This document shows positions 57,401 through 64,000 of a stretch of DNA of 64,000 bases, piece by piece (position 1 is the stretch's first letter; every line of letters begins with the position of its first letter). The position numbers and the translations under genes are program-made. The DNA comes from Incurvaria masculella. Lineage: Eukaryota; Arthropoda; Insecta; Lepidoptera; Incurvariidae. The stretch is from NCBI GenBank assembly GCA_946894095.1, contig OX335657.1, positions 13,578,001 through 13,642,000 of the forward strand, read 5' to 3'. Under the pieces are notes generated by a model. That model saw only the letters and a program-made list of their open reading frames with translations, did not search any database and was not told where the DNA came from.

Positions 57401-60400
57401 ATATAGGGTGTGTTCCATCATTTGATGGTGGAACACTCCAAACCAATTGCCTTAATTGATTCGTTAGAGGTACCGCGGGGAGCCGCCGCCACTGCCCGCG
57501 GCCGTCCCTCGCCCTTAATTTGTGTAATAACTGGCTTAAACAACTCACTAGGGGCCTTCCCGGGTACCTAGTTCATTTAAGATGAGACACTTCACAAGCA
57601 CGTGGTTTGTCGTAATCGGTAATGTCGTGCTATAGGAAACACAAGAAATATCAAATTATATTATGTTATTTTAATGCTTGGAATCGGAATATCTTAGTGT
57701 GTTGGTACTAAGATATTTCGATTTTAAACATTGAACTAACATAATATAATTTGCCCTTTTTTTATTTTTACCTATGTTTTTTATGTTTTATAATACGACA
57801 TTACCGTATAATCCAAACACCGTAAATCAAATAGATAAAATATAACTAAATGGTATTTTAACGCTATCTATGCCGTACCTACACCCTATGCCTACTAGGC
57901 AAAAAATTATACTTATTAATACACTTAGTAGGCATAGGCAGCACGTACGGATACAAATGACCCAGTTTCTTGTCTTAGGAATCAGTTAATCTCAAAATCA
58001 CGACCGGGTAATAAATTCGCCTTCGGCGGCTTAATTTGTGGCAGATTGTTAGCTAGCTCGTTGACAACTCGTGTGTTTTAGAGGCTATAAACCTGAGAAT
58101 TTATCGCTTTAGACAATTTTAGGATTGCAATAAATGTTTGTAAAAACTGAACCAAAAGACCATATTGGAAATAGTCTCAACATTCTAAGTGTAAATCAAT
58201 AGGCAGCGTACAAAAAATACAAATTCTCGGAAACGAATGACTATTTATTTATTTTATAAGTTTTCATCCAGTCCAAGATAATGGATGCCATTTAAAACAG
58301 GAATTCAGTTTGATTTGGTGTTTTTGAATAATTTGGTGTTTCCTTGAGAAAATAAACAGTTAATATTTCTTCTGTATCCTATAAGAAATATGGTAATCTA
58401 AATCAGAGTAGTTCTAACAGAGCCTAGGACGATGATTTAGATTAATCGGACTCTGAAAAGTACCTACAGTCACGTACCTACTTTAATGTTTCACGTTACA
58501 CCGGAAGTACGGATAATTTTGAGATCCATTTCGTTCTGATATGAATGTCGTAGAGGTAGTGACATTTTGGCTGTGAACAGCAATATCAATTTGCGAATAC
58601 ATAGTATGGATCCGCTGTGTAGACAGACTGAGTACGCAATTCGGAACACGCAACCGCACTAGCGCTAAACCGCAAGACGACGACGACGCTGCGATAATTC
58701 GTTGACGGCGTATGTATGTGAAATACGTACGTAAACGATAGTATAATGTACTGTATAGGTGAAGATGTTCTAGATTAAAAACTACGATCACTAATTTGCG
58801 CCGCCGCCGCCGCCTCGCCGATTTGGACATGATGGGTGACGGCAGAGCCGACTGCTATTTCGAAATGCAAGTCGGCTTTGGTGACGGCCATTGAGTGACG
58901 GCCTAATCTCTTATAAACTAACCTAACCCATCCATGGAGGTTTCTTCACCTCCATGAACCCATCATGTTCCAGAAGCGTGATCATGCCAGTGTGCGTGTC
59001 GTATTGTTTGCACTCATACTTACGTGACGTTTCGACATTCGCTAGTGGGCAGGCTGACTACCAGCAGTAGAGCCAACGCGGATAGTTTCTGCGAAAATGG
59101 AAAAGCACCAGTTCAGTTCAAGATGTTAATGCAAATATTTTTCAACTTTTCTGGCTCGCAATTTTGTTTAAAACATTTGAAATCGGATTTGACCAATTCA
59201 ACAACGAATGTTTGCAGAAGATGTCGTACAGTGAAATATACAATGCAATTCAAATAAGAATAGGACGGGGCTCGTGACTAACTTCACTCGAATTCGCGAG
59301 GGAACGTACGCGGCAACACCACGGCAAAGAACTTTTAGCAGTTTGACATTCAAAATGGCGGTGATCCTATCCTATCCTTATTTGAAACGCATTGTACATC
59401 CTACAAGCATGTGTATGCTTAGCTAGTAGAGATATTAATATAAAATTAAGGAAACTGACAAACAAAAGATTATTATCGATACTTGACTTGACCTGTCGAC
59501 GCGTAGTGCAAGTACTACGCCCCGCCGCCGTACTCTGGAGATAAACCCACTGAGGTCGTGAACAAGTTATCTAGCTCTTCGAAAGTACTTCTAATTAAAA
59601 CTTAGCCACTAGTTATGCAGAGACATTAGAAATTATGGCCTAGTTAGTTGTCAATAACAATGAAACAAATCTACTCTCATATGTAGAGAATGCATAAAAA
59701 ATGTGAGCGGCTAATTTATGGCTATTTCAAACTATTTATGGTATCGGCAATCTGTAAAATCCGGTATTCTAAAATAAGCATTGCATATAATGCCAAAATT
59801 GTTCAGGCAATAAATAAAACATTGGAATGAAATCTTTTTTTTCATAGTTTACCTAGGCATTCTACTGTAGCATAATGCCGAATGTATAACCACCAAAGTG
59901 TCACATACTAATAATCTTATATGGATTCTGTACAATAACTAAACGACAAAAAAAAGACTACTTGCCAGCCAAGTCGTACTGTAATCATTGTAATCTTTCC
60001 GGGGTCAATAAAAGAAAATAGCAAAAAATTGCATGACATAACATTTATATTAACCCATCGAATTATTGGGAAGTAAGTAAGAGGAAGGACACACACAGCA
60101 ACGTGTCCTCTCACTTTCTTCAAATTTGCATTATAGTGAGTCAAATCAAATCAAAAGGTTTTTATTTCAACGAGCATTATCTGTGGAAAAATCCATCATC
60201 CATCTAAATTTCTTACATTATTTAATTTAGGATTTGGCCATGAAGGCAAGTAGAAAAAAATATCAAGTTTGTCAGCACGTTAACCCCAAAATATAGAAAT
60301 ACAAATATTGCATTGGAACCTGGTATTGCTGTACGCCTTTACTCATGTCAAATAAGAAGGCCCAAGCAAAAACCTGATTCATAATGCATCAGCGCGCTGA

Positions 60401-63400
60401 GTGAATGAACTCACAAGCAGGTCCTTCGAAAATAGTCCAATAAAAACATAGTTTATGCCTGACACCGGCTGTTATTTCTTGGAAGCCCGCGTATATTTAG
60501 CTTGTAGTGGCTTCCCTAGTGCTATGATTGTGCAATTGATTAATGGCCAAAGGTAATTTAATGGCTTGCATGCGCTCATGAGAGCTTTAGGAAACGGGTT
60601 GGGAGCTGTGGTGTAATAAATACCTTCTGCAATCAAATTGTGGCTGCTTACATACATATATAGGTTTTGGTTATTACATTCAGCGATAATCGCTGATTAC
60701 ATCCAGGTATTAAGAGGATAATGAGGTGATCGAGTTCCATACAATGGCTCGTGCCTGTTTTCTCAGTCAAATAAAGAAAGAATTTTCTGAAATTAATTGT
60801 ATCAACTGAGAGCTACGTCTGTACGTTTAGATTTTTTTGATAACTTAACTAAAACTCCATATACCCTAATAAATAAGAAATATACCCGTAAAATAATTTT
60901 AAGATATATTGCTATATAAAAAGGACATATAAAGATATATAAAAAGGAAAGATATAAAAAATCAAAACATTACATACTGAAATTTTAATTTAATAAAAAT
61001 TAAAATTTCAGAAAAATATGTCTTAATTGCCTCTCAAAAGTTAGTACGGGATTAGCACCGGACTAACCATATAAAAACGGGTTTAGTCCGTCAATAATAC
61101 GCGCACTAAAGTTAGTTCCGCCCACCTTAATACGACGGTAATACCCTTTTTTTTTTATCTGACCCCCGGATCACCCCATTACATTTTTAAAACACCAAGG
61201 CACGAACATTTCTGCACTTGGTATGGCGCCTGTTCCCATGTGGTGTTTTGGGTAGAAATAATGATAGCAGTTATAGTAATAGCCATCCATGAATGATTAC
61301 ATAAAATAAGGAGTAGGTAGGTCAATGAGGTTAGGTAGGTATCCTGAGCTTCTCGTAGCCTAGTGGCGCGGGGGCTTGCCTAACATACCAGCGGTTGGTA
61401 CCATCGCATTGGATGAAAAGATGGTCGAAGCGGCAATGAATAATTGTCCGCGTTTTCCATTCAGTTCAGTGAAGCCGTGCTCATAAAGGGAAGATACTGG
61501 CATGGCACCGATTTCCTTCGGGAATGTGGTGTATTGGGCTAATATCATAACTGTAGTTGTGTGGTATTAGATCAGTGGGTATAAGCCATCCATGTCTGGT
61601 TGCATGAAAAAAGTTCCATAAGTAAAACCGTATTTTATATTTTTTTTAAAAACGACTACATTTTTTTAAATTTCAAAAAGATTAAAGATGCATTGATCGT
61701 GTAGCTATATTTGAAACCTATTACGGTAAATATGTAACTATAATATATATATGGGCTGTATAATATGGGCTGGTCACGTCAGCCGAAGAGACGACGACCG
61801 TTGCATTAACCGTGTCCAGTGTTGCCAGACGTGCGAAGCGTCAGTGCAGTGGAACTTAAACTAAAAAGAGGTAGATTTAGCGGTAGATTTTTTAACATAA
61901 TTTAAATTTATTAGTTGACTATAATTTTTATGTTTGCATCCCAGATTTAACTGTCCTTTCCGGCAGGTACGTTAATTACTTTATTATACCAATTATAAAA
62001 AGAATATTCACGTCCTTTTTTACTGTTTTTGAGACAAGGTTCAAATAACTCGATTGATTCAAAGAAAGAAAGTTGAACAGCAATGTGTTGGCTGGTGCTT
62101 TTACCGCTATTTGAAAATCAGTCCTCAATTTTTGCCTCTCAAAATAACAAGAAGGAAAGAATAGCGGATAAAATAATTCCATTCTGTTCCGTTCTTCCGC
62201 ACAAATGATACAACACAATCATTGAAGCATATTAGTGCTTTCTCTATCACATCATTGTATTAGACAGAGACGAGAAATGTTCACGTTTAAAGCAATGGAC
62301 GCGGTTTATTCTCGCATCGGCTCTGGTAATCCCCAAACCCATTCATTGGGATTGGGTGAGGCGCATTCCGATTCGAACTACCTTCACATGTGGGTGTGTT
62401 TCAAATAAATTGCATTTTTAACATCATAACATAACATTAAATGTTATTTTAATTGGTGTTTTGAAAAAACGGTAGAAAATATAGCTCTCAACGGTAGAAA
62501 GGTAGGATGAGTTGGATAGCGGTAGATCTACCGTAAATACGGTAGATCTGGCAACACTGACCGTGTCCTACACTGGCGGCCGTGGACAGGCAAACGGAGT
62601 GTGGGAAGACCACCCGCCAGGTGGGACGACGACATCAAGTGCGTCGGCGGAAAGCAGTGGTTCCGTACCGCTGAGGGCCGGGAGGACTGGAAAAGGATTG
62701 GAGAGGCGTATGTCCAGAAGTGGACGCAAACACGCTGACTGACTGATTGACTGACGGTAAATATCTCACGCTCACACTCTGTGTTCAAGCTTTTTTTATA
62801 AAAGTTTATGAATATTTGTCTAATTTGAGAAAACAAACCACCAGAATTATTAGACGTACAGTTTTATCTTCGAATTATAGCTAGACCATCAATCTACATA
62901 TTTACTTTTTTCATTATAGAAATTAGTTTTAGTTATTTTTAAATATAATTAAATTTTGTTTTACTTACGTCCTTATAAAACTGATCGCAATCGGCTCTTA
63001 GGTGGGCCTTCCCGCTCAACACCCCATACAAACGTGGAAAGAAGATCATGCGCATATTTCTTGTCGGAGATCCAAAATTATACTCAAAATAGTTTTATTT
63101 GATCGAACTTGATGTCTGCTGACCATTGCCATTGTAAATCAGTGTTTGGTTTCTAAGTTAGAATGTCCGAAAGTTCGAATTTTTCGCGCGTTTTATACAA
63201 TAATTTTGGAGGTGGATTACTCAATGATAAATTAAAATATCTTAAATAAATTAGTCATCAGACCTAAATTATTTTATGAAGATTTATAATCAATTTGGTT
63301 TTTGTTTGATTTTTGACTACAGCAGGTCGTGATTTACTTTTAGCTAAAAGTCGTTTTGTAATTAAAATGTTCGTAAATCTTACCAAATCAAACACTATGC

Positions 63401-63785
63401 GCAGGCATAAAGTAAAGACAGATATATTTTAGCTTTAAAATTAACACTAATTTACAGTGGTTTAGCTCTATTTCTTATTTTTCGCCTGAATTAGGAAGAT
63501 AGATTATAATAACCATTACTATAATTTACTAATTTGCTAACAAGAGATGGTTCACTCCAGCCTAAGTATTTTAATTTAATTAGATTTTTTACCTAACTCA
63601 GAATAGGTTTAATAATCGAAATGCTCATAAAAAATACAATTATGTTTTGTTAAACTGATACATTATTTCTATCGTCGTTCCCATAATGTTAATCTACCTA
63701 TAATTTACCGACTTTTACTACTATTTCCCTACTTACACAAAATCCAAATAATATGCCGTAGGTTACTCACCCATATCGCGTTCAT
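42352..63785 (-). CDS. secreted-type coiled-coil protein, multi-exon (incompletely resolved 5' end)
   Basis: Eleven exons on the - strand join in phase from 55283 to 42352 and give 535 residues; a further exon with a good start and donor at 63785 probably begins the protein. I do not recognise a named family. The sequence is heptad-rich and helical throughout (LSNLEKKHRSLEPLTGTLA, KKLDATNAKLDAIQKEIVQL, KEIEKIQRTLSEAQG, SKVERVMLQTADNVMD, SEVDENLNYLLGRLSLVTQE). At least seven N-X-S/T sequons (NLT, NAS, NST, NRT, NAT, NIS, NGS) suggest passage through the secretory route. It ends in a short polar tail (HRINSAEEKGN). Its role is unknown; an extracellular coiled-coil scaffold is a guess. Introns hold a LINE, nested SINEs and many MITEs. 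The penultimate exon is present in three copies. At least one 5' exon is missing, because exon 63785 ends in phase 0 while exon 55283 needs two preceding bases. Confidence 0.75.
43126..43398 (-). CDS. coiled-coil gene, duplicated exon copy C (alternative terminal exon)
   Basis: VWLITSQVSEVDENLKYLLE and so on, homologous to exon A, but the donor at the end is lost (AAATGTCAC instead of AAAGGTACA). The frame runs on through EMKCHMRTFVCVAEKQTN to a stop at 43128-43126. One codon is deleted relative to A and B. It would give a longer, Cys-containing C-terminus if used. Confidence 0.55.
   Translation of the reverse strand, partial: VWLITSQVSEVDENLKYLLERLSPVTQELNQIKLELGVALDIKTSFLIVQAEMKCHMRTFVCVAEKQTNSLIHRFSLKDTPGEQRFLVRF
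43444..43588 (-). CDS. coiled-coil gene, duplicated exon copy B
   Basis: VSEVDENLKYLLERLSPVTQ to IVQAKIK then donor GTACAC, phase 1 out. The acceptor used by copies A and C is present at 43611-43612, but one extra base follows it and would break the frame. An internal acceptor (ATCACATCACAG) at 43590-43589 keeps phase 0 and costs seven codons. It may be functional through that site or be decaying. Confidence 0.5.
43656..43821 (-). CDS. coiled-coil gene, duplicated exon copy A
   Basis: 166 nt after GCGTGCAG; VGLITSRMSEVDENLNYLLG, RLSLVTQEFNQIKLGLGDAL, DNIKTSFLTVQAKIK; phase 0 in, 1 out, donor GTACAC. Phase fits the preceding exon and the last exon, so this copy is the best candidate for the main transcript. 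Confidence 0.75.
44166..44225 (-). CDS. coiled-coil gene, 60-nt exon
   Basis: After TAATTTCAG: KQTETYVNGSATTMDGMENK, donor GTACCT; phase 0 both sides; contains the sequon NGS. Confidence 0.72.
44247..45139 (+). repeat. interspersed repeat (ACTAGCTGCGGTACCCGG ends), tandem unit 1
   Basis: 893 bp from ACTAGCTGCGGTACCCGGC to CCCCTTTATAATATTT. Contains a CCGCC/CCCGG-rich block near 44862-44912 and an ATCC microsatellite at 45081-45109. A nearly identical unit follows directly. A diverged solo copy lies at 52618-52852 on the other strand. Common lepidopteran repeat of uncertain class. Confidence 0.85.
45140..46070 (+). repeat. interspersed repeat, tandem unit 2
   Basis: Same start and end as unit 1, with the first base at 45140; 931 bp. 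The excess comes mainly from an expanded CCCGCC-rich block at about 45757-45845. ATCC run at 46019-46040. Frames over the GC-rich block are low-complexity artefacts. Confidence 0.85.
46900..47022 (-). pseudogene. relic duplicate of the neighbouring coiled-coil exon
   Basis: On the - strand QQLTAS, a stop, then SSERLQ and a donor-like GTATTA repeats the end of the exon at 47198-47042 (QQLTASKTSLDRLQ then GTAATT). Upstream matches (ATCTTGGACAATCAGACAGG against ATTTTGGACAGCCAGACGGG) continue with deletions. Not usable. Confidence 0.8.
47042..47198 (-). CDS. coiled-coil gene exon (FDNIESSILD...)
   Basis: 157 nt after TATATTTAG; FDNIESSILDSQTGALANIS, SKIETEMSQVWRQIGIMYQQ, LTASKTSLDRLQ; phase 2 in, 0 out. 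Confidence 0.78.
47638..47802. mobile_element. 165-bp MITE (CCTACTACGAACGCTATCGAG ends)
   Basis: Left CCTACTACGAACGCTATCGA and right TCGATAGCGTTCGTAGTAGG are exact inverted repeats; the interior is also palindromic (AATATTGTATGCG/CCAATATTTTTGACAGG). It lies in an intron of the coiled-coil gene. Confidence 0.85.
47969..48129 (-). CDS. coiled-coil gene exon (VQALSKVERV...)
   Basis: 161 nt after GCGCGCAG; VQALSKVERVMLQTADNVMD, TRKRVEYGVHQILLEVGDLV, RAQAKKMNATINE plus AG; phase 0 in, 2 out. Clear heptads. Confidence 0.78.
48324..48885 (+). mobile_element. SINE copy (outer), split by a younger full-length SINE
   Basis: 48324-48456 is the body of a variant SINE (GCTCATAAAGGGAAG, TTCTTCGGGAAAGTGGTG, like 61352-61612). 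Its end (GTTGTGTGGTATTAGGCATCC, CAGGTTGCATAAAAAAA) resumes at 48843-48885 after the inserted copy. Confidence 0.78.
48457..48842 (+). mobile_element. SINE full-length copy, inserted in another SINE
   Basis: ATGTCAGCCTCAATAGCCCAG to an A-tail; same A box (AGCCCAGTGG), 5S-like part (CGAAGTTAAGCAACGC, TTGGATGGATGACC) and B box (GGTTCGGATTCC) as 4583-4983, to which it is very close, indicating recent activity of this subfamily. Confidence 0.88.
48906..51193 (+). mobile_element. 5'-truncated CR1/jockey-like LINE with (ATT)n tail
   Basis: Insertion in an intron of the coiled-coil gene, antisense to it. It carries a broken reverse-transcriptase ORF (about 48990-50826), a 3' UTR of about 340 bp and an ATT microsatellite tail at 51169-51193. 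The start is truncated near 48906, so no ORF1 or endonuclease remains. Confidence 0.85.
49014..50826 (+). pseudogene. LINE reverse transcriptase, frameshifted
   Basis: The first frame (49014-49841, 275 residues) has the reverse-transcriptase blocks WKKAFVIPLP, NFRPISILPFLSKVLERVV, NPYQSGFRPCHSTTTAL and LLDFSNAFNTVDFDILL (catalytic Asp). Near 49813 an indel shifts the frame; WFSSYLRGRQQRV and GVPQGGVL continue in another frame, with an in-frame TGA at 49975-49977. The second frame (49990-50826, 278 residues) has the catalytic YADDLQLY, then the thumb and C-terminal part (LPILDYGDVCN). At least two lesions, so it is inactive. Confidence 0.9.
51369..51520 (-). CDS. coiled-coil gene exon (FTKLGSKLAD...)
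   Basis: 152 nt after TTTCGCAG; completes Gly, FTKLGSKLADFSERTKTTDE, DIQRSLTESNTMTERMYGDV, SRSYEQLRVE; donor GTATGT; phase 1 in, 0 out. Confidence 0.8.
51707..51915 (-). mobile_element. SINE copy, diverged
   Basis: Inverse SINE: TTGCATCCATAGCTAATGCC, GATATTAGCCC, CTTTATGAGCACGG, GGATGGAAAACACAGACAA, GATGGTACCAACCCGGGTGG. Variant with the GAGCACGG motif, as in 61352-61612. Confidence 0.75.
52166..52424. repeat. repeat N, copy 2
   Basis: Counterpart of 31008-31265 (see there); GAATTCGTAAGCGAACTAACTAC and CACTAACTTGTGGCTACG are the clearest shared parts. Confidence 0.6.
52431..52611. mobile_element. short inverted-repeat element M, copy 2
   Basis: ACAACGCGATTCAAATAAGA to TTCTTATTCGAATTGCATTGT; interior GGCTCGTGACTAACTTCACTC and CAGTTTGACATTCAAAATGGCGG shared with 59239-59397. 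Confidence 0.82.
52618..52852 (-). repeat. interspersed repeat, solo copy of the 44247-46070 family
   Basis: ATACTAATATTATAAATGCGAAAG to CGGAGCCGGGTACCTCAGCTAG, the inverse of the tandem units' ends; the interior is shorter. Confidence 0.75.
52877..53044 (-). CDS. coiled-coil gene exon (MEKQEKEIEK...)
   Basis: 168 nt after AAATTGCAG; completes Val, MEKQEKEIEKIQRTLSEAQG, VWKELPTRGDLAGAANRTVQ, AVLDARYSIVSGGEQ; donor GTAGGC; phase 1 in, 1 out. Confidence 0.8.
53045..53780 (-). other. intron of the coiled-coil gene
   Basis: 736 bp, AT-rich, no exon or family repeat recognised; ATCATAGATCATAGATTAATC near 53443-53463 is a small direct repeat. Confidence 0.6.
53781..53997 (-). CDS. coiled-coil gene exon (ESLKTACQEL...)
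   Basis: 217 nt after GTTGTTCAG; ESLKTACQELIPAGHMSETE, KLLNKYELRLSEISNASRVQ, TDFVPLSDITMSDEAWHSKM, SDGGSHIVNSTV; donor GTTTAT; phase 0 in, 1 out. Sequons NAS and NST. Confidence 0.8.
54150..54345 (+). mobile_element. SINE copy, diverged
   Basis: CGTTCGTGGTTCAGATTTCACG (B-box region), GGGGTTAATCCCGCACCGG, GATGGTCAAAGCGGCAGTCAA, GTTTTCCATCCTG, GGAAGGTCCTGGC. Tail lost; a short insertion (GATATATTCTTT) in the middle. Confidence 0.75.
54690..54944 (-). CDS. coiled-coil gene exon (KEESEKSIQQ...)
   Basis: 255 nt after TGCCTTCAG; KEESEKSIQQKTNDALASIQ, NSIQLISAKLVKGHAPSSLD, IENNLTTGGDDTKPDSTLIK, KLDATNAKLDAIQKEIVQLK, SGFSK; donor GTGATT; phase 0 both sides. Confidence 0.8.
55064..55283 (-). CDS. 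coiled-coil gene exon (HEDIRDAMLS...)
   Basis: 220 nt after TGTGGCTACAG; HEDIRDAMLSLIHMFRTSED, KLERHEYREKALGEQLKKSL, SNLEKKHRSLEPLTGTLARL, DKRLSTVETILMQ; donor GTAAAC; needs two bases from the previous exon, phase 0 out. Confidence 0.8.
55284..59238 (-). other. first large intron region of the coiled-coil gene
   Basis: I see no exon with clear splice sites and coding signature in these 4 kb. A Q-type repeat tail (CGCAATTCGGAACACG) is near 58625-58650, a GCC trinucleotide run near 58800, and short paired stretches near 57640-57750 (GGAATCGGAATATCTTAG / CTAAGATATTTCGATT). An unseen small exon may hide here. Confidence 0.45.
59239..59397. mobile_element. short inverted-repeat element M, copy 3
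   Basis: TACAATGCAATTCAAATAAGA to CTTATTTGAAACGCATTGTAC; 159 bp; close to 52431-52611. Confidence 0.85.
59398..61036. other. intronic DNA of the coiled-coil gene
   Basis: AT-rich, no exon or family repeat recognised; short frames at 59917-60144 and 60472-60657 look like chance. Confidence 0.5.
61037..61141 (-). mobile_element. short inverted-repeat element (GTATTCAGAG family), copy 3
   Basis: AAAGTTAGTACGGGATTAGC, ACCGGACTAACCATATAAAA, TTTAGTCC and CCGCCCACCTTAATACGACGG match 3598-3715 in order; terminal repeats partly lost. Confidence 0.7.
61216..61310 (+). mobile_element. SINE tail fragment
   Basis: CACTTGGTATGGCGCCTGTTCCC, ATGTGGTGTTTTGGG, ATAGCCATCCATGAATG and an A-rich end match the 3' part of the SINE. 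Confidence 0.65.
61352..61612 (+). mobile_element. SINE copy, variant subfamily without the 5S-like part
   Basis: Head TCGTAGCCTAGTGGCGCGGG (A-box-like TAGCCTAGTGGCGCGG), then the body from GGTTGGTACCATCGCATTGG with the variant motifs GTGCTCATAAAGGGAAG and TTTCCTTCGGGAATGTGG, and the tail GTCTGGTTGCATGAAAAAAG. The 5S-like segment and B box are absent between head and body. Confidence 0.75.
61754..62750 (+). pseudogene. RTE-like LINE ORF2 C-terminus, split by a hAT-like element
   Basis: Before the insertion WAGHVSRRDDDRCINRV is encoded up to 61816. After it the same kind of frame continues as RPWTGKRSVGRPPARWDDDI, WFRTAEGREDWKRIGEAYVQ and KWTQTR then TGA at about 62738. WAGHV...GRPPARW...W...AY.QQW is the C-terminal signature of RTE/BovB-type reverse transcriptases. 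5'-truncated. Confidence 0.85.
61817..62559. mobile_element. hAT-like non-autonomous element with exact 8-bp target duplication
   Basis: 743 bp bounded by CAGTGTTGCCAGA and its exact reverse complement TCTGGCAACACTG. ACCGTGTC stands on both sides (61809-61816 and 62560-62567). Eight-base duplications and CAGTG-type ends are hallmarks of the hAT superfamily. TACCGT/GGTAGA subterminal motifs occur in several copies. No transposase. Confidence 0.92.
62969..62994 (-). CDS. possible small second exon of the coiled-coil gene
   Basis: A perfect donor (GGAC then GTAAGT) is preceded by AGAG at 62997-62995. A 26-nt exon would read PIAISFIR plus AC and would link the phase-0 end of exon 63785 to the phase-2 need of exon 55283 (giving MNAIWPIAISFIRTHEDIRD). 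The acceptor lies at the edge of mobile element R copy 4 and has a weak pyrimidine tract. In another frame the stretch reads ADCDQFYKD. Speculative. Confidence 0.25.
62998..63408 (+). mobile_element. TTAA-target element R, copy 4 (right end missing)
   Basis: TTAGGTGGGCCTTCCCGCTC onward; parallels copy 1 through ATGCGCATATTTCTTG, TCGCGCGTTTTATACAA and CAAACACTATGCGCA, where both copies break off at about the same point. Confidence 0.8.
63409..63770. other. intron 1 of the coiled-coil gene, 5' end
   Basis: AT-rich DNA, nothing recognised; the donor GTGAGT is at 63770 on the - strand. Confidence 0.5.
63771..63785 (-). CDS. probable first coding exon of the coiled-coil gene
   Basis: ATGAACGCGATATGG followed by GTGAGT encodes MNAIW, a plausible start of a signal peptide split by an intron. 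It is preceded on the - strand by a GC- and CpG-rich stretch. No other start is found upstream of exon 55283. Confidence 0.45.
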
Positions 63786-64000
63786 GATGAAATGAATAAA
63801 GTAACTTTAGAATTCCTGCTTTGTGACGGCGCGTGCGCGTGCAACGGATACGTAGATAATCGCGGCTGTACTCCCTGGAAGCGGGGCAGCGGACGCTATC
63901 AACGAGCACCGAACCACCGAACACAAGCGTGGCCGCTCTCCTACTGGCCGGCTGGCGCGATCACTGGCGCGGCACGCGGCATGTCACGCTCGAAGCTGGG
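63786..64000 (-). promoter_or_regulatory. GC-rich upstream region of the coiled-coil gene
   Basis: From about 63825 the sequence is CpG-rich (GGCGCGTGCGCGTGC, CGCGGCTGTACTCC), unlike the AT-rich intron to its left. Consistent with a promoter and 5' UTR reading leftward. It runs off the window. Confidence 0.4.

Noticed and set aside
58483..58830. - strand frame with an Arg-rich start (MSKSARRRRRRK)
   Set aside because: The Arg run is a GCC trinucleotide repeat and the rest overlaps a Q-type repeat; no splice or homology support.

Overview
The window reads as a piece of an insect nuclear genome, most likely a moth or butterfly (Lepidoptera). The coding exons are short and GC-rich, with canonical GT/AG introns. 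The introns are AT-rich and packed with LINEs, SINEs and short inverted-repeat elements of types I remember as common in Lepidoptera. No bacterial, plastid or viral organisation is visible. The order assignment is inference, because no search could be run.

Four host genes can be reconstructed by joining exons whose phases match. (1) Arpc2, + strand, 6985-24320: nine coding exons giving a 303-residue p34 subunit of the Arp2/3 actin-nucleating complex. (2) Tmie, - strand, 32458-28193: three exons giving a 148-residue transmembrane-inner-ear-type protein, an auxiliary subunit of TMC mechanotransduction channels. (3) A YjbQ/UPF0047-family protein, + strand, 33306-36314: four exons, 165 residues, divergent from Tmie with about 850 bp between the two start codons. 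(4) A long, probably secreted coiled-coil protein, - strand, spanning about 63785-42352: eleven confidently phased exons giving at least 535 residues, a likely first exon at 63785, and a tandemly duplicated penultimate exon.

Mobile DNA fills most of the rest. The left edge holds a two-ORF non-LTR retrotransposon (endonuclease plus zinc-knuckle ORF1). A 5'-truncated, frameshifted CR1/jockey-like LINE lies in an intron of the coiled-coil gene. LINE 3' ends lie in Arpc2 introns 6 and 7, and an RTE-like LINE tail near 62 kb is split by a hAT-like element with an exact 8-bp target duplication. A SINE family with both a 5S-rRNA-like segment and tRNA-like A and B boxes is scattered at more than ten places. 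Several short inverted-repeat families recur.

The most striking structure is in Arpc2 intron 5: at least five mobile elements nested one inside another (15.55-18.93 kb). An inverted sister copy of one layer lies just outside, inserted in a decayed duplicate of Arpc2 exon 5. Other points worth attention are relic exon duplications in Arpc2 and in the coiled-coil gene, a last exon of the coiled-coil gene that is open in two frames, a repeat abutting the Tmie exon 2 donor, and a 0.9-kb tandem duplication of a whole interspersed repeat.

Layout: 0-3 kb LINE; 3-7 kb repeats and the Arpc2 promoter; 7-24.5 kb Arpc2; 24.5-28 kb repeats; 28.2-32.5 kb Tmie; 33.3-36.3 kb YjbQ-like gene; 36.3-42 kb repeat-poor DNA, perhaps a long 3' UTR; 42.3-63.8 kb coiled-coil gene with repeat-filled introns; 63.8-64 kb its GC-rich upstream region. 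The genes are functionally unrelated and show no sign of working as a system.
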